Positions 11,208 to 24,300 of a stretch of 64,000 bases of DNA are shown in pieces. The notes below the pieces were generated by a model. It was not told where the DNA came from and made no database searches. It saw nothing but the letters and a program-made list of their open reading frames with translations. The DNA lies in contig OZ022346.1 of NCBI GenBank assembly GCA_963989245.1, forward strand, positions 7,426,426 to 7,490,425. The letters are read 5' to 3'. The translations under genes were made by a program, and so were the position numbers. Source of the DNA: Nansenia antarctica. Lineage: Eukaryota; Chordata; Actinopteri; Argentiniformes; Microstomatidae. Position 1 is the stretch's first letter; each line of letters starts with the position of its first letter.

Positions 11208-11480
11208 ACAGTTAGGTCTGGAAGTATTTGGACAGTGACACAATTTCCATAATTTGGGCTCTGTATGCCACCACAAATCAACTCAGACCTTTTACCTGCT
11301 TAATTGATAAAGAAATAATGAAGGAATAAATAGCCCACACTGGCCCATGAAACAGCTTTTGAGTCAATTGTCTAATTACTTTTGGTTATTATATATAAAA
11401 GAGCTATAATTCATAAACCCTTCCTTCAATTTGGATGTGAATACCCTTAACCTAAAGCTGAGAGTCTGCACTTTAAGCCC
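11208..11480 (+). mobile_element. Tc1/mariner-like end, truncated
   Basis: ACAGTTAGGTCTGGAAGTAT and TTTGGACAGTGACACAATTT directly after TATATA are typical of a fish Tc1-like terminal inverted repeat. The inner part follows for about 250 bp. The partner end is missing. Confidence 0.7.
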
Positions 11481-12044
11481 AGTAAATTCTGTTGGAAATC
11501 TCATATAAGATACGTTAGATCCAAAGTATCAAGGAGTATTGCAGTATTGTGCAGGGCAAAACATATTCTGGAACAGAGGATGTTGTATACTCTATATTGT
11601 TGTCTTGTCTTACCCTATTTGAGTTACTGTGTGGAGATATGGGGAAATGAATATAAAAGCACTTTAAACCCATTGATTACACTACAGAAAAAAGCTATGA
11701 GGATTGTACATAAGGTCGGATATCGTGATCACACTAATAACTTGTTCCTAATGTCAAATGCCTTAAAGCTCATGGACTTATTCAAATTTAAATTGGCACA
11801 GTTAATGTATAAAGCAAAGACTCAAGAACTCCCACGTAACATTAACAAATGATTTATAGAGAGGGATAAGGGGAGAGGTCATTTGAGAGGTAACCACAAC
11901 TTTAACAAGGGTTATGCTCGCACCCATCTCAGGAGCATCATTCTACGGAGTTACCATATGGCAGGGGTCGGCAATAGGCGGCCCGCGGGCCATTGCTGGC
12001 CCATCACCAATAATATTTGGCCCAGCAGAATATTTTGAGAATCC

Positions 12045-12079
<35 letters not shown>

Positions 12080-13218
12080 TATCGGACCGACAGTCCCACA
12101 TATAGCGCCTATAATGTCCGAATAGAGAATCTACCTCCACCTGAATAATGCTTATTGTACTTTTATCCATGTTGAGAGTGAATGACACAGGGACAGACAA
12201 TCAGGCAGCGGGGTGCACCGAAGCGCACTGACGCTGAACCCCTCATAGTGAATCATAAGTAGGTGGACAACGTGTAGTGCTGAAATAGCCGTGTGTGGTT
12301 TGAAAAAAATAACACCAGCTCAGTAAATAATTCAAACGTAATGTTTACGTATATGTGACTGCAACACACATATGAACAGTAACAAAGCAAATTCAGTTTA
12401 ATATTCTGAAAAACATTGACAACAAAATCGGTGAAAAAAAGAAAAGAAAGAAAAGTAATCCGCTTATGCGAGGGGTGGTGGTGCATAGGCCTATGCTCCT
12501 GAAACGACAGAGCAAACACGCTATTAGGGATAATAATTACAATGAGCCATTCATTCAAAATATAAAAAATACAATTAGGTTATTAAATACAATAACGACA
12601 GGCTTGGTACTCACTTAATGTGAAAAGTGGCATCTCCCATCGGTCAGTATTTGCTTGATATCTGGTTATATGGACGTCACTTTAATCCGCAGGCAGTTCT
12701 CAAGTTTTTTTTTGCATCAATCGATTCCTCTCGTGCGTCTTTATCACATTCATTGAGGAAAAGGACGACTCGCATGTATAGAAAGGGAACATTGTGAGCA
12801 GGAAGCTGTGAGTCTCACAACGGCTTTGCGTTGATGAAACCAGGTAGGATGAACATTATAGTTCGCTGTCCATTCCTCTTTAAATGCCCTGTTTTCACCG
12901 TCAACCTCTTTACACCTTTGGAGAGTGACATGATGTTTCTCTTGCTAGTTAGCAGGTTAAATGTTTAGCTAACTTCACCCGGCAGGCAAACAACCAATCC
13001 AATAATAATGTGACCTTGTCTGGGAGGAGGGGGGAATCATTCAGAATGAAAGTATGTTAAATAATTACTAGAATAAGCTAGGCTGCGCTACATCGTCAGT
13101 CCACACATTTATTATTCAAAACTATGGAAAAGGGTGAAACTACGTTTCAACGTTGTTGAGAATCACAACACAAACTTGCTAGTCAAGCCAAAATACTGCA
13201 ACGTAATGGATTGGACTG

Positions 13219-13617
13219 CTACCTAGTTAGCTACAACACTACTTTACATTGTTACCTAGTTAACTACAACACTACTTTACATTGTTACCTAGTTAACTAC
13301 AACACTACTTTACATTGTTACCTAGTTAACTACAACACTACTTTACATTGTTACCTAGTTAACTACAACACTACTTTACATTGTTACCTAGTTAACTACA
13401 ACACTACTTTACATTGTTACCTAGTTAACTAGAACACTACTTTACATTGTTACCTAGTTAACTAGAACACTACTTTACATTGTTACCTAGTTAACTACAA
13501 CACTACTTTACATTGTTACCTAGTTAACTACAACACTACTTTACATTGTTATCTAGTTAACTAGAACACTACTTTACATTGTTACCTAGTTAACTACAAC
13601 ACTACTTTACATTGTTA
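13219..13617. repeat. 33-bp minisatellite, about 12 copies, inside the hAT element
   Basis: The unit reads TTACCTAGTTAACTACAACA plus 13 bases ending in ACATTG. A single C/G change (AACTACAAC or AACTAGAAC) marks subtypes. The unit length is a multiple of three, so it produces an artificial repeat ORF. Confidence 0.95.
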
Positions 13618-13721
13618 GCAGGCTCACAAAACAAGCTGTGTTAGTTGACTAGCGATGTGTACATTTTTCGAAAGAAAAGTCAAAGCATTAGAACGTGTCA
13701 CATTTTTTAACAATCAATTAC

Positions 13722-13832
13722 TTATGAATGAATGAATGAATGAATGGAATGAATGAATGGTCTTTATTGGCATTGCTACAGTACAGGTACCAAACAACGA
13801 AATTTAGGAGGGGTGGCTCCCCTGGTGTTAGA
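13722..13832. mobile_element. Retroposon 3' end with GAAT tail
   Basis: (GAAT)n, then CATTGCTACAGTACAGGTAC and CAAACAACGAAATTTAGGAG. The same block recurs at 14947-15040 with a GATA tail instead. It is the end of a dispersed element, probably a LINE in antisense. Confidence 0.6.
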
Positions 13833-14215
13833 AAAAAAAAAAAAAAAAAAAAAAAACGTTCGGGCCCGCCATCTAGTGGCTCAAAAAAAATTTGGCCCGA
13901 GGCCAAACCTAATTGCCGACCCCTGCCATATGGAATGGGCTAGAGGAAAATATGAAGGAAAGCAGAAATATTGCTCTATTTTAAAAAAGGTTTAAATTAT
14001 TCTTAATGAAAAAGTATTAGAACGGATGATACTGAAATATATGTATTAATTAATTGGATTATATAATGTAAGCATAATTGTTAAGTATAGGGGTAGGACA
14101 GGCTTCTTCCTACTCCTTTTCGAACAATTCATAGGACTGTACTCTACATATTAGTTATTTGTTATTTATTATTTGTTTTTTTAAATCATGTTCGAAATAA
14201 AGATTCATTCATATG

Positions 14216-14639
14216 CATTATATGACTGTAACTTGTGTATGACTGTAACTAAGATGTTTTGGTAAACAGCTAAAATAACACAAATTCTGTCTGTGACCAA
14301 ATATATATATGGGCCTAACTGTAGAAAAATTTGTTTATTTGGTTTCCACCGTAGTAAGGCGATGACGTCGTCTATGCAAATATGCAGGCGCGGTATGATG
14401 ACGCGCTCCAACCACTCCAACCAAATATGGTCCATCAAGCTTCCGGGTAATAGGCGTGATGTCCGCAGCTGGATATACTTGGGGTGCAGAGCCGAACCCT
14501 AAAGGCCAATGCACACGGCGTGCGATTTTTGTTGCACGACAACATTCGATTGCATTCGCACGACAACATTCGATTGCATTCGAGCCTTCGGGCAAGCAGA
14601 GCCTTTTATTCCCCATAACCTAACCTAACACAGAGCCAT
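14216..14639. other. Unassigned stretch
   Basis: Contains a 27-bp direct repeat around CACGACAACATTCGATTGCA (14533 and 14560). No gene recognised. Confidence 0.4.
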
Positions 14640-14795
14640 AACCTTGATTCAATTGGGAATCAAGGACCCCAATTGAAATAAGCCAGTGGCTTTCTTGGGT
14701 TTTTGTCTTGTTAGTTGACCTTGTATGTAATATGTACTTTCATGTACCTACTTCTGCAAATCTTCTAATAAAGTTTTCAATCAATCAAAAAAAAT
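14640..14795 (+). mobile_element. Retroposon 3' end (CAAT-tailed)
   Basis: Runs from TTGATTCAATTGGGAATCAA to TAATAAAGTTTTCAATCAAT. Near-identical copies in opposite orientation lie at 48184-48335 and 62804-62950, each with a TTGA/CAAT tail. Confidence 0.8.
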
Positions 14796-14946
14796 AATAA
14801 TAATATACCCTAGACATAATACAACATTAACACACACATTATATTTACATTATATTTACTACTTTACTGTCTTATGGTTTTATTGTTATTATTATATGTA
14901 ATACTTTACTGTCTCATTGCTGTTTGTGTTTTGTTATGATTCTCTT

Positions 14947-15040
14947 ATGATAGATAGATAGATAGACTTTATTTGTCATTGCTACAGTACAGGTACCAAA
15001 CAACGAAATTTAGGAGGGGAGGCTCCCCTGGTGTTTAGGA
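14947..15040. mobile_element. Retroposon 3' end with GATA tail
   Basis: Second copy of the block at 13722-13832. GATAGATAGATAGA precedes the shared sequence. Confidence 0.6.
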
Positions 15041-15247
15041 AAGGAAAAAGAAACACATTTTGGAAAAAGCATAGATGCATAAAAATCACAAGAAGGTAAG
15101 GAGCTGGTTTACATCAATAGAGGCTATGTACACAATCCACTGTACTATACTGCACAGATAGTCAACTAGGGTTGTCATATTTCACAGAAAGTATTTTTTC
15201 ACGTTATTTTAAAGTGTCACAGTTTGCAGGCTTGAAAATGTACATGT

Positions 15248-15497
15248 TGACCCTGAGGAGGATATGACATCATCATTATGACCCTGAGGAGGATATGACA
15301 TCATCATTATGACCCTGAGGAGGATATGACATCATCATTATGACCCTGAGGAGGATATGACATCATCATTATGATCCTGAGGAGGATATGACATCATCAT
15401 TATGACCCTGAGGAGGATATGACATCATCATTATGACCCTGAGGAGGATATGACATCATCATTATGATCCTGAGGAGGATATGACATCATCATTATT
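15248..15497. repeat. 31-bp minisatellite, 8 copies
   Basis: The unit is TGACCCTGAGGAGGATATGA plus CATCATCATTA. Two units read GATCCTGAGG instead of GACCCTGAGG. Confidence 0.95.
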
Positions 15498-15720
15498 ATT
15501 ATTCTGTTTGTTTATAAATCTCTCACTGGCACAGCACCAGAATATGTTCAGACCTTCTGCTACCAGCCCAATAGAGCTCTCAGGTCTTCTGCTAGCATAT
15601 CAGCCCAATAGAGCTCTCAGGTCTTCTGCTAGCATATCAGCCCAATAGAGCTCTCAGGTCTTCTGCTAGCATATCAGCCCAATAGAGCTCTCAGGTCTTC
15701 TGCTAGCACATCAGCTATTA
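15498..15720 (+). mobile_element. LINE C-terminal fragment expanded into a 37-bp tandem repeat
   Basis: The plus strand encodes LFVYKSLTGTAPEYVQTFC then NRALRSS, a pattern typical of LINE reverse-transcriptase C-termini. Within it a 37-bp unit (GCTAGCATATCAGCCCAATA plus 17 bases) is repeated about four times and breaks the frame, so the minisatellite grew out of LINE coding sequence. Confidence 0.6.
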
Positions 15721-15773
15721 GCATATCTAGACCCTGAGGATCATTCAACTTTGATGTGGTTTCAGATGCAGGG

Positions 15774-16865
<1,092 letters not shown>

Positions 16866-16985
16866 GAGATTGATTGTGATGTGATTTCTCTGGTCTTATC
16901 TACATGTATTAAGTGTTCTTTGTTGTATATTGAACTTTAGCTATTATGTACACGCTTCGTTCCCTCCTTGCACTGTTTTTTAATC

Positions 16986-17060
16986 ATGTGCTAAACTAAA
17001 CTAAGGTAAACTAAACTAAACTAAGGTAAACTAAACTAAACTAAACTAAACTAAACTAAG
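16986..17060. repeat. Pentanucleotide TAAAC/AAGGT repeat
   Basis: Runs of CTAAA interrupted at intervals by AAGGT. Confidence 0.9.
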
Positions 17061-17106
17061 GTTAGGTAGTTGTGTAAATAAGGTTAATAAGGTAAATGTC
17101 AGCCTG

Positions 17107-17320
17107 CCAGTAGGGGGCGCTGTCCTGACACTGCAGGTCTGTCGCTGCGTCCGGACGGACGGAAGCCGAAGCGGAAGCGGAAGTGCTGGTTCATTGTCTC
17201 CTCGGTTTCGCAAATTCGCGTCCGGGCGGGAGAGAGTGTGTTGTTGTGTTGCTTCTTCAAACTCTTTCTAGACATTTAAGGATTACAGTTCTCGTTACAT
17301 TCATACATTACGCATCTCAG
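17107..17320 (+). promoter_or_regulatory. CpG-rich promoter/first exon with a CTCF-like site
   Basis: CCAGTAGGGGGCGCTG at 17107-17122 is a full match to the CTCF core consensus. It is followed by CpG-rich sequence with GCGGAAGCGGAAGTG (ETS-type GGAAG sites) and ends in a strong donor, CATCTCAG|GTAAGT (GT at 17321). This fits an untranslated first exon on the plus strand. The next plus-strand gene is the zinc-finger gene from 21012. The link is inference. Confidence 0.6.
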
Positions 17321-17321
17321 G

Positions 17322-17379
17322 TAAGTCAATGTTCGCCAACCGTAACCGAGATATGTATATATATAGCTATTATATATTG

Positions 17380-17411
<32 letters not shown>

Positions 17412-18944
17412 GTGCTTGTTAGCAGCGAGCTAGCTTAGCTAGATAACTACCTAGGTCAGTGGTTCTTTACCGTTTTAATCAACATTGTCAAGATAATTGA
17501 ATGCTATTACAGTAAAGTGAACATTTCAAATGGTATTGGTCCTGTGAGCACAGTGCAGGCTTTTGTATGCCGTGTAATCGCTGTTGATATGAACTCAAGT
17601 AATGACAACAGCTTGAATGTAAAACTTGTAAGGGAAATGTGCCCCAGAGGGGTGACTGACAGGAAACCCTGTGAACGGAGTCAAACCTCGGAATAAGGAC
17701 ATATACATGCATGGCGTCAATACAGTCTAGGGCTGCAACAACGAATCGATTAAATCGATAAAAATCGTTAACGAAATTAATGTTGACTGACTATTGTTCA
17801 GCACTAGGAGTTGCATTCAATGGATGATTTGTGCTATATAAATAAAGTTTGATTGATTGATTAAAGAATAAGTATATTCACGCTATTCGAGAGTGTCCTG
17901 TGCGAGAGATTTGAACAGACTCCTATAGCTGGATACGTCCAGCATTGTTTACACCTGCAACGTAAACAGATGTGAAGGCATGGCCTGCTTAATCCCTTCA
18001 GTATCCCGCACCCTGCTTAACTTTATCTCTGAGATTCCTTTTTAATGGAATTATATATCAGAAGTTATTACATTACTGTACTTTGACGGATAAATGTGGC
18101 AGAGTCTGCCCTGAGTTCACTCAACACAGCAGCACTTAGATACAGCCGGCCCGGTCTCTGTGCTTGACAGTGATTAGACAACGCTGTCTCTCTCCTCGTT
18201 CGCAGTCATCTAACTCTGAGGTCATGTCAATATAATAATAATTCATGGCCGCCTGAGGAGAGGTCTCGCTGGTTGGGAAGGCATTTAGTTTAGCTGCCTG
18301 TCAAATCATACTTAATCGGACTCGGGAGTATGACAATGAGGAGAACCTAACTGTTTATTGAGAAACAATTGATAGGCAGGCTGGGATACGTATATAAAGA
18401 AATACCACAATGTCTAGATTTATAACATTTTATTGAAAAGTGCAACATTGTCATATTCGTTGCTCCTCTCGTGAATCCGTTATTCCTCCCAGATTTTTTG
18501 CACGGTGAGCAGAACATTTTTCCTTCCCCATCTAAACGCTAGGCAGGCTATTACCGCTGTTTCGCGGAGTCATCATCATGCCGGCGTCAAATCATATAAT
18601 AATAAAAGAAATACGTATATAGCCTGTAGTATATTGCTATGTTTAGCATAGATCTGGGATTGATTGCTATTGCCTCCGTAGCATTACATCTTGACAATGT
18701 TATCATCGATCGACTAGTGTGGTCTAGTTGTCGTTGGGATGCTGAATAAAGACGCTCGTTGAACGTTGCTCCAGAGACCAGAGTATTATTATTATAAAGT
18801 GTATCTTGTAAGTTAGAGAACAACAAGACACAACATAGCCTATATATTCGTCTTTTTTAATATAGAAGGAATCAGAATGTGACAATTAAACTTTAGCGAA
18901 TTGTATTCAAAATGTTTTCACCGGACATTATGACCTTAGAGGTT
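17322..18944 (+). other. Probable intron with unassigned repeats
   Basis: No coding exon found. AGGGCTGCAACAACGAATCG (17731) looks like one end of a hAT-type element without a visible partner. A retroposon-like end with TTGATTGATTGATT lies near 17860. Confidence 0.4.
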
Positions 18945-19011
18945 TAAATATGTCGGACTTCAACATATTTTACCGGACAAAGACCGGTAATTACCGGTTA
19001 ACGGAAACCCT
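18945..19011 (-). mobile_element. End of an unassigned DNA transposon (CAGGGTTTCC terminus)
   Basis: On the minus strand it begins CAGGGTTTCCGTTAACCGGT with inner ACCGG repeats, as hAT-like ends do. It abuts the L2 fragment. No partner end seen. Confidence 0.4.
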
Positions 19012-19765
19012 GCCCTCCCCCCTGGCTCGCAACCTCGGCTTCATCCTGGACCCCACCCTCTCATTTGATCCCCACGTCAGCTCCATCGTCAAGACCTCCT
19101 ACTTCCACCTCCGCAATATAGCAAAAATCAGACACTGCCTCTCCCCGTCCGCTGCTGAATCCCTCATCCCCGCCTTCATCTCCTCCCGCCTTGACTACTG
19201 CAACTCCCTACTCACCGGCATCACCTCCCGCTCCCTCCATAGACTCCAGATGGTCCAAAACTCTGCTGCACGCCTCCTTTCAAACACCCGCTCCCGTGAC
19301 CACATCACTCCTGTCCTCCACTCTCTCCACTGGCTCCCCATCAAAGAACGCATCCAATTTAAAATCCTCATCCTCACATACAAAGCCCTCCATAGCCTGG
19401 CCCCCCCTTACCTGACTGACCTCCTTCTCCCCCACCGCCCTACCCGTACCCTCCGATCCTCATCCATTGTTCCCCTCACTGTCCCACCCTCAAAACTCAA
19501 AGGCTTCGGTCACCGTGCCTTTTCACGAGCTGCACCCCGCCTCTGGAACTCTCTCCCCCAACCACTCAGAGACTCACCCTCACTTCTCACTTTTAAATCC
19601 CACCTCAAAACCTACCTGTTCTCCCATGCCTACAGCCTCCCCTACCCCTAGCCATCTCCCCCATCCCGGGGCCCCCGCCCCCCCCCCCCCCCCCTTGACA
19701 CCCATACAACCTCCCCTACCCCTACCCATCTCCCCTAACCCTGCCACCCCCCTGATATGCTAGGG
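18996..19765 (+). mobile_element. L2-type LINE, 3' coding part
   Basis: One open frame to 19651 encodes the C-terminal region of an L2-like reverse transcriptase (LGFILDPTLSFDPHV, SSRLDYCNSLL, HWLPIKERIQFK, LWNSLP). The 5' half with the catalytic motifs is missing. A C-rich untranslated tail follows. Confidence 0.85.
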
Positions 19766-20384
19766 TGCTATGTCATGGGTTTGCTTCATTGTTCCCACAC
19801 TGGTACAACAGCTCACCTGTGCCTTCTACTGTGATAGCAGCAATCCCTTGCTGGACACCACTAGGGTAACCAGGTCCCAACAAATCAAATGTGGGACAAG
19901 GAGTATGTTTGTGTGGGACAATGTGGGACACCCTCTCAACAGGCCCGGACCGAACTTTAGGTGCCCCTAGTAGCATCCGCTTCCCCTGGCCGAGTTGAGA
20001 GCTATGTCTATCCAGTTTTAAAAATATATATGCATTTCCATTCTGTTTCCTATTCTGTTTAGTTTATTCAGTAGCATCCAATAATAGACTATGCAGATAA
20101 AAACGTAACAAATATATAACAAATATATTTTATTTGAATGTGAACCTGACAATAAAGTATCTGTATGGAGCAGAAAGTGAAGTCAAAGTGCAGTATCAAT
20201 TTAGTATATTAATAAAGAAAAGTAGCCTGACAGTGTTAGGCCTGTAGATGATTGAGTATGTAGGCTATCTAGCTAGCTAACTTGCCTCCCATTTGCAACA
20301 CAAATGCATTGACATAGCTGTCAAGGCTAACGCGCGCACACACTAGACGAAAACATGAAACACAACTCTGCACTCATTCAGACA
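19766..20384. other. Unassigned intronic stretch
   Basis: No exon or recognisable element beyond short A/T-rich sequence. Confidence 0.4.
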
Positions 20385-20632
20385 ATGAAACAATTAGGAC
20401 ATGTTCACTATGGGGTGTACTCACTTTTGTTGCCAGCTGTTTAGACATTAACAGCTGTGTACTGAGTAATTTTCAAAGGACAATAAATCTATACTGTTAT
20501 TCAAGCAGCACACTGACTACTTTAAGTTATATCAAAGTTTCAGTAGGATAATGTTATCCCCTGAAAGGATATAACAGAATATTTGCAAAAATCTAAAGGG
20601 TGTACTCACTTTTGAGATATACTGTATATATC
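20385..20632 (-). mobile_element. Tc1-like element fragment
   Basis: TGTACTCACTTTTGAGATAT followed by ACTGTATAT at its right end and GGGGTGTACTCACTTTTGTT inside at 20413 are typical of fish Tc1-like inverted repeats. No transposase remains. Confidence 0.65.
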
Positions 20633-20639
20633 ATTCATT

Positions 20640-20856
20640 TATTTATTTTTTAAGATTTTTTATTTTTCTGAGTTGGGCAGTCCCACTCATATTTTCCTTT
20701 TTTTAATGACAGACACAGTAGATATTATGACAGGAAGGATGGGTGAGAGAGAGAGAAGGGATGACATGCAGGATATGTCCCCGGCCGGATTCGAACCGGG
20801 GACCCTGCGGTTACATGGTCAGCGCTTAACCCACTACGCCACCTAAGCGCCCCTAT
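20640..20856 (-). mobile_element. tRNA-derived SINE, complete
   Basis: On the minus strand the head reads GGGGCGCTTAGGTGGCGTAG, with an A-box-like TGGCGTAGTGG and a B box GGTTCGAATCC. The tail is rich in CTCTCTC and ends in the ATGAGTGGGACTGCC motif. Same family as 58111 and 58545. Confidence 0.9.
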
Positions 20857-21011
20857 TTTTTATTTTTTTTTATAATTATTTATTTCATATAAATGTTTTT
20901 ATTATCAAGTACATTAATAGTGTAATCTGGTACTCAGTCTCCTCATAACCACAGTGCAAGCCAAACTGGTGCACTCTGTCATATAATATTTTGTGTGTGT
21001 GTGTGTCGCAG

Positions 21012-21321
21012 GGGTGCCCTCCACCGTACCTGCATTTATGCAGCGGCGCAGGGGCCATATGCCCCCCCCTCCTGCACCCAGAGACTCTGAGGAGGAGGAG
21101 GAGGAGGAGGAGGAGGAGGAGTGGACGCCGGCCCTGGAGAGACGCCCCCCAGGTAGAGCTGGAGGAGGAGGAGGAGGAGGAGGAGGAGAGGAGGGTGTCA
21201 GAAGCAGCCTGTCCAACTCCCACACTGGTCATCCTGCTGGTGGGAGGAGGACAGGAGGAGAGGAGGAGAGAGGTGGTGTTCCAATGAAGCACATTGTGTT
21301 GCATTTGTGTATAACATGTGC

Positions 21322-21356
<35 letters not shown>

Positions 21357-24300
21357 AGGGATGTGTAACATTTATAACGTCTCTGTGATTGGTTCCCCCA
21401 GCACCCCGGGGCTTCCACCCTCCAGCCGGGAGACCAGCAGGGAGACCAGCAGGGAGACCAGCTGCGTGTCAGGGAGCCCCTCAGCCAGACTCACCTGCTG
21501 CACCGACACTACAGGTGAGCAGAGTGATTCATACACCTCATCATGGTGGGGGGGGGGAGTGAGATACAGGTGACTGTGAGATCTGGCTCATCATGTCTTC
21601 TGCCCCCACAGCCCCCCCCCTCTGGTCCTCAGGCCCCCCCCAGCGTGGAGGTGGGGTCTAGTGTGATGAGGGAACCCCCCCAGCCATGCCTGGAGGAGGA
21701 AGCTACTGCAGAGGAGCTGGCCTTCCTCTGGGACGGCCTCCCTGCTCAGAGGCAGGCTGGAGAGACCCCCAGCACCAGTGGAGGGGGGACAGGGGGGTCC
21801 CAGCAGACTGGAGAGGCGAGGGAACACCCCCAGCCATGCCTGGAGGAGGAAGCTACTGCAGAGGAGGTGGCCTTCCTCTGGGACGGCCTCCCTGCTCAGA
21901 GGCAGGCTGGAGAGACCCCCAGCACCAGTGGAGGGGGGACAGGGGGGTCCCAGCAGACTGGAGAGGCGAGGGAACACCCCCAGCCATGCCTGGAGGAGGA
22001 AGCTACTGCAGAGGAGGTGGCCTTCCTCTGGGACGGCCTCCCTGCTCAGAGGCAGGCTGGAGAGACCCCCAGCACCATTGGAGGGGGGACAGGGAGGGCC
22101 AAGCAGACTGGAGAGACCCCCAGCACCAGTGGAGGGGGGACAGGGAAGGCCAAGAAGACTGGAGAGACCCCCAGCACCAGTGGAGGGGGGACAGGGAGGG
22201 CCAAGCAGACTGGAGAGACCCCCAGCACCAGTGGAGGGGGGGCAGGGGGGTCCCAGCCGGACCCGACACCATCAACCTCGGGTAACAGATACTGTCAGTT
22301 TGTGATGCTGTGTTTTTATAGTGCCTTGGTGTCTGAGTGTTTGTGTCTCATCTGTTTATTTAAAAAAAGTCGAACCGGCGATTTGAGTACACAGGTACAA
22401 GAAAATCCGCCACAAGAGTCTAATCATTCTTAAACTTTGTAATACCCTCATACCATTTTCATATCATGTAATAAACAGAGATTAATATATTCAATAAATG
22501 GTTTTTTTATATTAACATTTTCCTTATTTTTACTTCATAAAGGGGTTTGGACATCAACATTGCATGTCACGTCACAGCAAATTAGAAGACGAGAGCAACA
22601 CCATTGTGCTCCAACTGATCAGTAAGTCACACACATGCTGTGAATCCTGTCCACAAGTATTGTGTTCAATAATTCACCATAGGGTGCCAGGTGTCAAGTA
22701 TGCAAATGGTGGTCATTGAATTGATATGATGAATCATACTGCCAGTTACATGACTAATAAGTCGATTTGTAATTGAATTAGCTCAGTAACACATTTCAAC
22801 AGCAGCTAAACAGTTGGTAATTAAAGGGCAGAACTATAAGCACATCTAATAGATGAATGTCATGTATGATATCGCAGCAAGCTAGCTTGAAAGGGAGCTG
22901 CCAGTCAAGCGTGCAAAGTCCACGCCCATACAGCCCTCGGAACTGTCTGACCAGGAAGTTGAGCCTAACAAGAAGCTTATTTCCATTTATTTTGTGTTAA
23001 CAATTTTCCTGGAAACAAAATACAATTGGAACCATTTAATGTCTACTTTCCAGACCCTTTAATTACAACAAATGAAATCAGTAATCCATGTCCATTTGCA
23101 GGACGTGTCCTGTCAGTCTAGATGGGAGTTCAGTGAACTGTTTGTCTGTCATTTCTAATCGACCCTGCGTTGTTTGTGCCTCCAGTGTTTCTAGCCGCAG
23201 GTCCTCTTCAGCTCATGTAACCATGGTAACCATGTATGAACCAGAATGCACCGAGTCCCCCGGATCTGGCTGTGGTTCTCCAGCCCTGAAAAGCCCACAG
23301 TGGGGTCCAGAGATGGTGGCAGTGAAGCTGGAGGAAGAAGATGTAGAGGAGCATGGTGTGATGGTAAAAGAAGAGGATGGAGGAGACCAAATGAGAGAGG
23401 AGGGAGTGATGGTAAAAGAAGAGGACAGAGGAAGAGTGGAGATGAAAGACAGTGAGATGGATGGTAAGTCTTTGTTATTGGTGAGTGTAATTGCCCTGTT
23501 GTAAAGTCAGTGCTACCAGTGTATGGAAGCATATAGTGGACTTAATTCAAATGTTAATGCAATTTGAGATTGCAATTGCTTGTTCCACTTTTGCAGGAAG
23601 GACAGCGGCAGGGCAAATCTCTGGGCAAACGAAACATGGTTGTGGTCATGACGACATGCGCCAGTGCTACGTCCAGTGTGGGAAGAAATTAAACATGGCG
23701 GATATTGTGACAATACAGCAGCAAATTAGAAGACGAGAGCAACACCATTGTGCTCCAACTGATCAGTAAGTCACACACATGCTGTGAATCCTGTCCACAA
23801 GTATTGTGTTCAATAATTCACCATAGGGTGCCAGGTGTCAAGTATGCAAATGGTGGTCATTGAATTGATATGATGAATCATACTGCCAGTTACATGACTA
23901 ATAAGTCGATTTGTAATTGAATTAGCTCAGTAACACATTTCAACAGCAGCTAAACAGTTGGTAATTAAAGGGCAGAACTATAAGCACATCTAATAGATGA
24001 ATGTCATGTATGATATCGCAGCAAGCTAGCTTGAAAGGGAGCTGCCAGTCAAGCGTGCAAAGTCCACGCCCATACAGCCCTCGGAACTGTCTGACCAGGA
24101 AGTTGAGCCTAACAAGAAGCTTATTTCCATTTATTTTGTGTTAACATTTTTCCTGGAAACAAAATACAATTGGAACCATTTAATGTCTACTTTCCAGACC
24201 CTTTAATTACAACAAATGCCATCAGTAATCCATGTCCATTTGCAGGACGTGTCCTGTCAGTCTAGATGGGAGTTCAGTGAACTGTTTGTCTGTCATTTCT

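Larger units (their letters stand above)
11962..13925. mobile_element. hAT element, 1,964 bp, 8-bp target duplication, non-autonomous
   Basis: The terminal inverted repeat CAGGGGTCGGCAAT is present at both ends, and both flanks carry CCATATGG (11954-11961 and 13926-13933). Eight-bp duplications and CAGGGGTCGGCAA ends are standard for hAT. Just inside the ends are a poly(T) tract (left) and a poly(A) tract (right). No transposase frame was found. It contains a 33-bp minisatellite and a retroposon fragment. Confidence 0.92.
11490..14215 (+). mobile_element. LINE 3' part (reverse-transcriptase C-terminus and tail), split by a hAT element
   Basis: The frame at 11547-11953 encodes the C-terminal part of a non-LTR reverse transcriptase protein (YTLYCCLVLPYLSYCVEIWG, QKKAMRIVHK). 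The frame resumes at 13934 (WNGLEENMKESRNIALF) and is followed by an untranslated tail ending in AAATAAAGATTCATTC. Removing 11962-13933 rejoins the frame across GVTIWNGL. The element is 5'-truncated and inactive. Confidence 0.8.

Noticed and set aside
7655..13000. A SOCS-box exon completing the ASB3-like gene
   Set aside because: I searched by eye for an LxxLCRxxIR-like stretch followed by a Cul5-box-like end in plus frames and found none.
13211..13432. ORF with an 11-residue repeat
   Set aside because: 33-bp minisatellite inside a hAT element; no start context or splice support.
19191..19415. Alternative-frame ORFs over the L2 fragments (also 28145-28537, 30590-30853)
   Set aside because: Shadows of the clear reverse-transcriptase frame in C-rich sequence.
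20780..20856. tRNA gene (also 58111-58185 and 58670-58743)
   Set aside because: The tRNA-like head is followed each time by the same CTCTCTC region and tail, so these are SINEs.
21591..22275. Minus-strand ORFs across the coding minisatellite
   Set aside because: The plus frame fits splice sites and phase on both sides; the antisense frames do not.
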